In this document: piece after piece, positions 57,870 through 64,000 of the stretch
Position numbering within the stretch: position 1 is the first letter of the stretch
How the letters are laid out: each line of letters begins with the position of its first letter
Source of the DNA: Entoloma clypeatum
Taxonomy: Eukaryota; Basidiomycota; Agaricomycetes; Agaricales; Entolomataceae
Direction of reading: 5' to 3'
Assembly: GCA_963565915.1 (NCBI GenBank)
Contig: OY751494.1
Coordinates: 3,720,001 to 3,784,000, forward strand
Length of the DNA stretch: 64,000 nt
Notes under the pieces: generated by a model
What the model was told of the DNA's origin: nothing
Database searches by the model: none
What the model saw: only the letters and a program-made list of their open reading frames with translations
Made by a program: the position numbers and the translations under genes

Positions 57870-59474
57870 ATGGAAAATACGAAGCAGATCCTTCAGGATG
57901 CGCTGGACGATGTAAGCTCAGCATCCGTTTCTTGAAAGTATACTAACTTGTGCTCCACAGCTTTCTTCGTCGCGGTCATCTTCAGAGCTGAGAAACCGGG
58001 CTCTTCAGGCATTGGAACGGCACCTTGCTCTTGTGTGTCTGCCTAGAGACTCTTCCGAAGATTTTCACAATTTCACGGCGTTACAATATACATTCGAATG
58101 CAATGGTATGTTGATTGCCTTCTTTTCTTTCTGCGATAATAGTCACACAAAGATAACCCAAGTGCCCTCACGGTTGCTTGCATGGATTAGTCAATCGATA
58201 CCCACTCTGGAATCGTTGACGAACAAAGGTACAATGGACCGTCAGTGAACCGCGTTCTCGAACATCCACACAGATTTACTTATGTAGTCTTTAGAACATT
58301 CTGAAACGCAGGCGCACATGCTAGCCTCCCAGTTGTCATCATCGTTGTCCTTGATCCAAGGCGTGTCTTTGAATCATTCAGCAAGCAAGTCATTTCTTGG
58401 TCGAAAATATGCCATAGAGGTAATGTCGCTCCGTACATACAAGATGAAGCCCCCCCTCAAGGTAACAGATATTCCTGGACCTGCTTCTGGCCTCTCGACA
58501 CCTATCACCAACGTCATCGTCGCCGAGTTCAAGTTCTCACTCGAGCCGGACCCCTCCATTATCTTCGGTGGTACTGGACACGATGTTGTGCATCCTGGTT
58601 GACTCGCCCGTTGGCCTACGCGCATTCGAAGATGTGAATGGAATTCAAGCAATTGTCAAGATTCTCAAGAGAGCAGGTACTCCCCGCGAAGTCAGGTCAG
58701 TTGCGTTTTTATATCTAGCCTATATTCACTGAATGAGCTGTCGATCCCAGGATGAAATGCTTGGAGTTCTTATACTTTTATCTTCTTGATGAAACGCCGT
58801 CAAGCCCGGCTTCGACTTCTCCCCCGACCGCCCCCGCAACACCACACGTCAGAACATCATCGAAACCATTCATCAACAGCAAACCTATGCGACCGTCATC
58901 TTCAAGATATGGCTCGTCAGATTTTTCTTTCCCAGCCACATCATCGAGGTCGACGTCGGCCAGTTCAGTCAACTCATTTACTTCAACGACATCTTCGAAT
59001 ATCTCTGCTTCTACGGCGCCTTCGTCACTATCGTCGTCACCCGATAAACCATCCTCAATGCCTCTGCTGCAGCCAAAAACACCTCCAAATTCACCCCCGC
59101 TTGCTCACCGAATACCACAGCAATTGCAGCCACGGTCTTTGATGATGTTGCGCAAGGATATTGATTACGTGCCTCAAAGCCCAAAGAAAATATCAAGATC
59201 GGGGCTTGGCACCTCGCGACATGCTCTAGGAAGGAGTCTCTCCAAACTACAACTGGATTCGGGCTCCGAAGACGATTGTCGTCTGTTGGGGCCCCCGACC
59301 CCAAGCGGTCAACACGATGTGGATGGAAATCCTACAGGAAGTCAAGGATTGGGTGGTCCGAAGGCCACAATAAGAACGACGGAAGAGAAAAAGGAGTTGT
59401 TAGGAACGATGTTGGGCAACGTGGATGCTCTCGTGGAAGGTGTGAGAAAGGCAGGAATCTGGGGTTTGGGTTAG
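57870..59474 (+). CDS. cdc14: SIN component Cdc14 (Sid1-binding, not the phosphatase)
   Basis: Fungal protein that binds Sid1 kinase in the septation initiation network at the spindle pole body. MENTKQILQDALDD splices to LSSSRSSSELRNRALQALER, then HLALVCLPRDSSEDFHNFTA and LQYTFECN. The next exons give SFLGRKYAIE, IFLDLLLASRHL, VVLDTMLCILVDSPVGLRAF and EDVNGIQAIVKILKRAGTPR, then VRMKCLEFLYFYLLDE. A 180-residue Ser/Pro-rich insert follows, and the conserved end is EEKKELLGTMLGNVDALVEG followed by AGIWGLG. The ARM-like helical pattern and this C-terminus are diagnostic. The name is shared with the unrelated phosphatase. Confidence 0.88.
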
Positions 59475-59562
59475 AGAAACGATGTAATCTTTCGATTCGA
59501 TGAAATGCCACTCCTATGTCTATCTTGGTGTAAATGGTTTACGATCGTTTACCCACAAGCTA

Positions 59563-60054
59563 TTAGGCGCCGATTTTTCCGACATTGTCCACAGGTGGCG
59601 CACCATAAACAAAAGTTTTCCTTTCTGGATCGAGCAAACGAGGAAACCTCGCGTCCAGATACCGCAATAAACCTCGTGGTGGCGGAGTAATCCGCGACGC
59701 GACTGGTGTTGTGTTCCCCGACACTACAGTCGAAAGGCCAGAATCCGCCACTGCAGCAACATGTTTCGTTCCGGCGCTCTGCATGGCCCTCGCTTCCTCG
59801 TCCACATCATCAAAAACATCCTGCCTGACCGCACTCAGGGAATATGCCCATATGCCGACCGCGAATGCGCCGAGTGCTATGCCCGTTATTGCGTTCTTGA
59901 CACGGTACGGCTCGCGGGCGCGCATGAGGCCGGGGGACATCGTCTAAGAAAGATTCTTTCATTTGGAAGAAGGAGAGATGAAAATGCTTACCCCGCTTCT
60001 GGGGCGGTAGGAATCATCGACGGATTTTCTATCGATGTATTGAGAGTCGGACAT
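59563..60054 (-). CDS. COA3: cytochrome c oxidase assembly factor 3
   Basis: Small mitochondrial inner-membrane protein needed with Cox14 to stabilise newly made Cox1 (CCDC56/MITRAC12 in animals). Two exons: MSDSQYIDRKSVDDSYRPRS, then SPGLMRAREPYRVKNAITGI followed by the single membrane helix ALGAFAVGIWAYSLSAV and DVFDDVDEEA. The REPYRVKNAITG block and its distance from the helix are the family signature. The protein is about 147 residues, longer than yeast Coa3, because of a C-terminal extension ending in a Pro/Arg-rich segment (PPPRGLLRYLDARFPRLL). Converges on cdc14 with 88 bp between stops. Confidence 0.87.
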
Positions 60055-60503
60055 GGTAGAGAAGAATAAAGTGTACACGTGGCATTTAGTATTACATATG
60101 TAGTTACTGTAAAGTATGTTCAGGTCATGGTTTGACCAGGCCCGTCAAAGCCACATAGTAGCACACCCCCAGAGAGGCGGGTTAGGGCAGGTACAGGAAT
60201 ATGACAGTGCACACACCACAGCTTCAAGCCTCCAACTTCCAATTCAACGCCGAAACGGACTCGGTCGTCCAAGGCGAGCTCTGGTGCTGCTTGCTCTTGT
60301 GAGCGCTCCGAAGAACGCCTCGCTTCGTCAACCTGAAATATTCAACGCCATCAGACGAGTTAACATCTGTGCCGAGGCTGGCGCTTCACAGGGTTGAGTC
60401 GAACACTTGAAGGGAAAAAAAAAACCTGCAAATATTGCGGGTATATATATTCCCTGTCGGAGTTTGAAAATACACATTCGCTGATCTCCGGACAGCTACA
60501 CCC
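60055..60503. promoter_or_regulatory. divergent spacer between COA3 and SPC19
   Basis: 449 bases. An open frame at 60116-60397 has no family features or splice partners. An A8-10 run lies at about 60416-60424, near the SPC19 start. Confidence 0.4.
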
Positions 60504-61257
60504 ATGTCCCGTTTGTCCCGTGCAAACCTCAAGGCAAGAGAGTCTGTGTTTGCCGGAGGTCCAGAGCTATACCGCGGTGACATACAAGCGATATGTCCAC
60601 CAAATCTAGAGGAATGTGTAATGGCGATGGAGGACTGTTGTGAAGAGGTTTGTTGACCCCCGCGATCTTTCCCAAGCTCCAAGCCCTCATCCACTCTTAG
60701 GCATACGAGGCTCAGCACATTCTCCGAAAGGGCACCCAAGATCTTCCCAGAATGGCAAAGATACTCGAGAACCAGAGCGTGCGTCAGGTCTTCCCATCGC
60801 AGTATGGTAGCTCTGATGAGGTTCTTAGGTATTCCTATTGATCGACGAAGGAACGGTGAGGAGATACAAGGCCGAACTCATAGACGAGATTGAACCCGCG
60901 ATCAACGAGCTCATCGATCGCGCCGAGGCCGGGCTCAACGCGTTGTCCAAAAAGGAGAGTGCCCTCCGAATAAAGGTCCGTTGACCTGCACGCTGGAATA
61001 TATCCCGTTTTTCCTCAAAAGGTTGTGCACAGGTGGAAACAGCACAATCTAAGGCTCAGCGTCCGACAACAGGAGTCACTGGAACTCAGAAGTTAGAAGC
61101 GCGTCGACTTCAGATGTTGACTAAACAAAGGGAGAGATTACAGGATGAGTTGAAGGCGCTGCAGTCAGAAGTTGAAACCCTGGTGAGTGAGGCATATAGT
61201 TATTTATATTACACATACTAACTCAGGATTCAGGAGCTCAAAATCTCAAATCAGTGA
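60504..61257 (+). CDS. SPC19: DASH/Dam1 complex subunit Spc19
   Basis: Kinetochore-microtubule ring component. ATG 60504 gives MSRLSRANLKARESVFAGGP and ICPPNLEECVMAMEDCCEE. Further exons read AYEAQHILRKGTQDLPRMAK, then ILENQS joined to VFLLIDEGTVRRYKAELIDE, IEPAINELIDRAEAGLNAL and a C-terminal coiled coil (KLEARRLQMLTKQRERLQDE). The last intron (donor gtgagt after ETL) most likely uses the acceptor ggattcag, giving ELKISNQ and a stop at 61257, which keeps the heptad pattern. The nearer acceptor actcag would give a different short tail ending a few codons further on. Fungus-specific family. Confidence 0.88.
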
Positions 61258-61805
61258 TCATTCCCATATAACCTGGGTCAACACCGACCTAGCTAATAGC
61301 GAAGGTCATGCTCAAGTCCACCCGACAATGCACCGCATTTATTCAGCTTCTTGTGGTGCTCAAGGGATTGATCAGTAAACGAGTACAGCCTTCGCATAGC
61401 CACTGCATATCACGCGTGCTGATCAGATAAGATCCCTAGAGCCATGTTACTTGTACCACAGCCTGATTCGAAATTCGAAAATCTTTCTTCGTACGTTGAT
61501 GAATCTGGATGCCATCTGAATGTGGAATTATATCACGCCTCCGCTCGGTGAGTGCTGAAGTTCGAGAATCACTCAGGAGTTAAACTAGGGGTTCCGCATC
61601 TTAAAGTTGAACCAAGACACCCGAGCCTCGTGAACTTGACTCCTATTGACGCTGAGCAGGCAGATTCAAAGTCAGTTGAGCCTACGAGCGTGCATCGCCC
61701 TCGATTGTATTTCAAATAAGGTCAACAATAGAAGGGAGTGGCCGGTATCTTCTATCGGAACACATACACTCTCTTGAACATCCTCCTCTCTCGTTTGCCA
61801 CAACT
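61258..61805. other. spacer between SPC19 and VWA genes
   Basis: 548 bases with no gene-like frame. 3' region of SPC19 and promoter of the VWA gene are expected. Confidence 0.4.
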
Positions 61806-62931
61806 ATGGGCAACAAACCTTCACATCCCAAGTCGACCCGCCGACTACGAGTTGTCGACGACGTTTACAATCCCCCGAAACCTGGTTCAAATACGCACCA
61901 AGCCACGCAGCTCCTCGCACCACCACCCTACACAGCTGCCTTGGAAGGCGGACGTGAAATTCCATCGAAGCGCCATATCAATTACGAGACGCCCGAACGA
62001 AAGGAAAATGTCATGAAAATGTTGGCAAGCTATAATACAGTCTTCCTCGTTGACGATTCCTTGTCCATGGCAAATCTTTGGAACCAAGTGAGCCTTTTCC
62101 AAGGTCGCTTCCTCTTGTTTAATTCATCAATTTAGACAGAGATGGCGTTGACAGAACTTGCGGCGATAGCAACTCAACACGATACGGATGGTATAGACAT
62201 TTATTTCATGGAAGAATCTCGATTATACGCCAAGAATCTCCGGGTAACTACCGTTTCCCGACGTGTGGTTTGTGTCATTTGACGAACATCGAAGGGTATT
62301 CAGACAGCCTCTCAGGTGGGAACTTTGTTCAAAGCAGTGAAACCAACGGGAGAATATACACCAATCGGGAGCAGGCTCGAGGACATATTACTCCCTTACC
62401 TGGCACAGATTGAGGCTGCTCAAAAGGATAGCTTCGAGGCCTTGAAGAGAGTCAAGCCTATCAATTGTATCATCATCACTGATGGAGTTCCTAGTAAGTT
62501 GCAGACCAAGTATTTTCGATTCTCTACTCACGAGGAACATATTATCAACAGCGGATACCCCTTGTGACGTAATCATAGCTGCTGCAAAGAGACTGGATAA
62601 GGGACACTTCCCTCTGTCGCAGGTGCATCAATTGTCCGTTGCATTGACCTTCGGGATGGCTGACATGTCTTTGATCGAAAGGTCGGGATACAATTTTTGC
62701 AAGTTGGACATTCAACAGAGGCCGCGGCATACCTTCGAAAATTAGACAGTCAACTGTCCAAAGAGTATGAAATCCGGGTAAGAAGTTCTACTTGCGGGAT
62801 ATGTTTTGACCTCATCTGTCTCTTCAAAGGACATGGTAGACACAACACCATTCACGGGTGATTTGAGCGGAGGTTTCTTGATGAAGTGCCTCCTGGGTGG
62901 TATCAATCGCAGGCTGGATAGAGGAGAGTAG
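61806..62931 (+). CDS. von Willebrand factor A domain protein
   Basis: Predicted cytosolic VWA protein; no signal peptide or membrane helix. The N-terminal 70 residues are Pro-rich. The VWA domain begins at NVMKMLASYNTVFLVDDSLS, where DDSLS supplies the DxSxS metal-binding (MIDAS) motif. It continues with TELAAIATQHDTDGIDIYFM, KPTGEYTPIGSRLEDILLPY, CIIITDGVP, DVIIAAAKRLDKGHFPLSQ, and after an intron VGIQFLQVGHSTEAAAYLRK. It ends with DMVDTTPFTGDLSGGFLMK and LLGGINRRLDRGE. This architecture is common in basidiomycetes, where the ligand is unknown. About six short introns. Confidence 0.85.
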
Positions 62932-63159
62932 ATTTCACTGTTCTCTCTTCGTGTCGATACCAGTACCATTGTACTCGATTCAAGGATACAATATATAAGA
63001 TACAATTTGTATATAGTACATATTTCAGCATACAATAACTTGCCAAGGTAAGCCATAGGAAAGAAAAAAGGGAAGACTGGGTGAAAGACAATACAGGGTT
63101 CAACTTGAAGGTATACACATACGGGCCGTGCGCAGAGCGATGGAAATGAGGAACGATAC

Positions 63160-63837
63160 TCACGTCCCAACTGGACATGAACGCGTCGTCGACATGGATG
63201 GATGTCGTCCAAGAAGTTTGTCAGTTTCCTCCGTCACGACAGATCTACGAGGGATAGACGTCTTTGATCGACGAAGGTTATGCACCACACCCTGCATCTT
63301 TGGCAACGCCATTCTGCGCACTGCGGTGACGAAACGTTCCCGCGGAGATGGCCGGTCATCGTCCGTACGGGATCTCGATGGTCGAGAGGAGTGCGGGGCT
63401 GGTGGACCAGTTTTACCGTCAACGGGAGCCCTTTCAGCGGCGATGCGACTGGACGGGAGGATATCATGGAAGGAAGAAGGATTGCTGCCGGAATTCGTAG
63501 AAAACTGCCGTCTGTGAGCATTTCCTAAAAAAGTACGATCGAGTCAAAATACAAGTCAAATGAAAAAAGTGGCCCACCTGTATCGAAAGCATACGGCCGA
63601 TCGATGATGCTCGTACGGATTGGAGTCAATATCCCATACTCCTCACCGGGAGAACCCCGATAGAGTTTGCCTTTGTCGTCGCGAAAAGTATACACTTGTG
63701 TGTCCGCATCATATGCAATGCGCTTAAGACCTTCTGAAAGCCGATGTGAATCCTAGCTCGAAATACAGTGAGTAGCCATCGCTGGAGAAGTAGGATGGTC
63801 GACCGTTTACTTGGTCAAACTGTGTCCACCGACCCAT
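63160..63837 (-). CDS. uncharacterised basidiomycete protein with MGRWTQF N-terminus
   Basis: Starts MGRWTQFDQ, then after an intron DSHRLSEGLKRIAYDADTQV, YTFRDDKGKLYRGSPGEEYG and ILTPIRTSIIDRPYAFDT. The aromatic and Gly-rich repeat (Y-x-F-R-D-x-x-G-x-L-Y) resembles a short beta-sheet module that I have seen at the start of many Agaricomycete proteins, some with LysM domains. No LysM is visible here. The second half is Ser/Arg/Pro-rich (SSRPSRSRTDDDRPSPRERF) and disordered. The stop at 63160 sits on a perfect donor (gtgagt), so a spliced, slightly longer C-terminus is possible. Confidence 0.7.
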
Positions 63838-64000
63838 GGTAAAGGTTAGGCAGGTCAGGCTGTGCGGAGTGGTGCATAGTGGTGATGGTGGCGGTGACAC
63901 CTTAATTTCGAATTCTCGCTGGTACAGGTGTCGATTTTTGGCGGTGAAACTTACTCCCCACACATGTAACTTGAGAAGTTTTGTTTCCGTAAATGAATCG

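Noticed and set aside
57870..59474. Cdc14 protein phosphatase
   Set aside because: No HCxxGxxR phosphatase loop. The sequence matches the Sid1-binding SIN protein that shares the name.

Overview
The window is nuclear DNA from a filamentous basidiomycete fungus, most likely an Agaricomycete. Protein-coding genes are split by many short GT-AG introns of about 45-65 bases, intergenic spacers are short, and strands alternate. The gene content is eukaryotic housekeeping: ATR kinase, Nop14, eIF3d, poly(A) polymerase, Spt3, Ddi1, Spc19/DASH and SIN Cdc14. These sit beside families I know only from basidiomycetes, such as the protein beginning MGRWTQF at the right end. I saw no rRNA, tRNA, CRISPR array, prophage or operon-like structure. 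One run of exactly 200 N (18717-18916) is a scaffold gap.

Layout. 156-20191 is gene-dense: an uncharacterised membrane protein (-), YAF9 (+), the large ATR-type checkpoint kinase (-), NOP14 (-), IST3 (-), eIF3d (+) and a rhomboid-like UBA/CUE protein resembling Dsc2/UBAC2 (-) whose last intron contains the gap. 20641-30807 is gene-poor. It holds one GATA-type zinc-finger gene (24071-25532), with about 3.4 kb of apparently non-coding DNA before it and about 5 kb after it. The downstream part carries a 725-bp terminal-inverted-repeat element flanked by TTA. 30808-64000 is gene-dense again: an NTF2-like protein, a membrane-anchored beta-helix protein, PAP1, a basidiomycete hypothetical, mitochondrial GatB, a TRP-like channel, a CNH-domain protein, a MYND-finger protein, SPT3, DDI1, ATG29, YIH1/IMPACT, succinate-semialdehyde dehydrogenase, cdc14 (SIN), COA3, SPC19, a VWA protein and the MGRWTQF protein.

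Themes. The window contains a checkpoint kinase (ATR), chromatin and transcription factors (YAF9, SPT3, GATA), RNA processing (IST3, PAP1, NOP14), translation control (eIF3d, YIH1), protein quality control and autophagy (DDI1, Dsc2-like, ATG29) and mitochondrial factors (GatB, COA3, SSADH). The tightest arrangement is ATG29/YIH1: an autophagy-initiation gene and a Gcn2 regulator fire in opposite directions from start codons only 33 bp apart. No obvious secondary-metabolite cluster or wholly new multi-gene system is visible. The most unusual points are that 33-bp gene pair, a 7-nt microexon in the dehydrogenase gene, a GC-AG intron and an atypical finger in the isolated GATA gene, and the TIR element.

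All gene models were spliced by eye from open frames, splice motifs and family conservation. Exact exon edges are less certain than gene identity.
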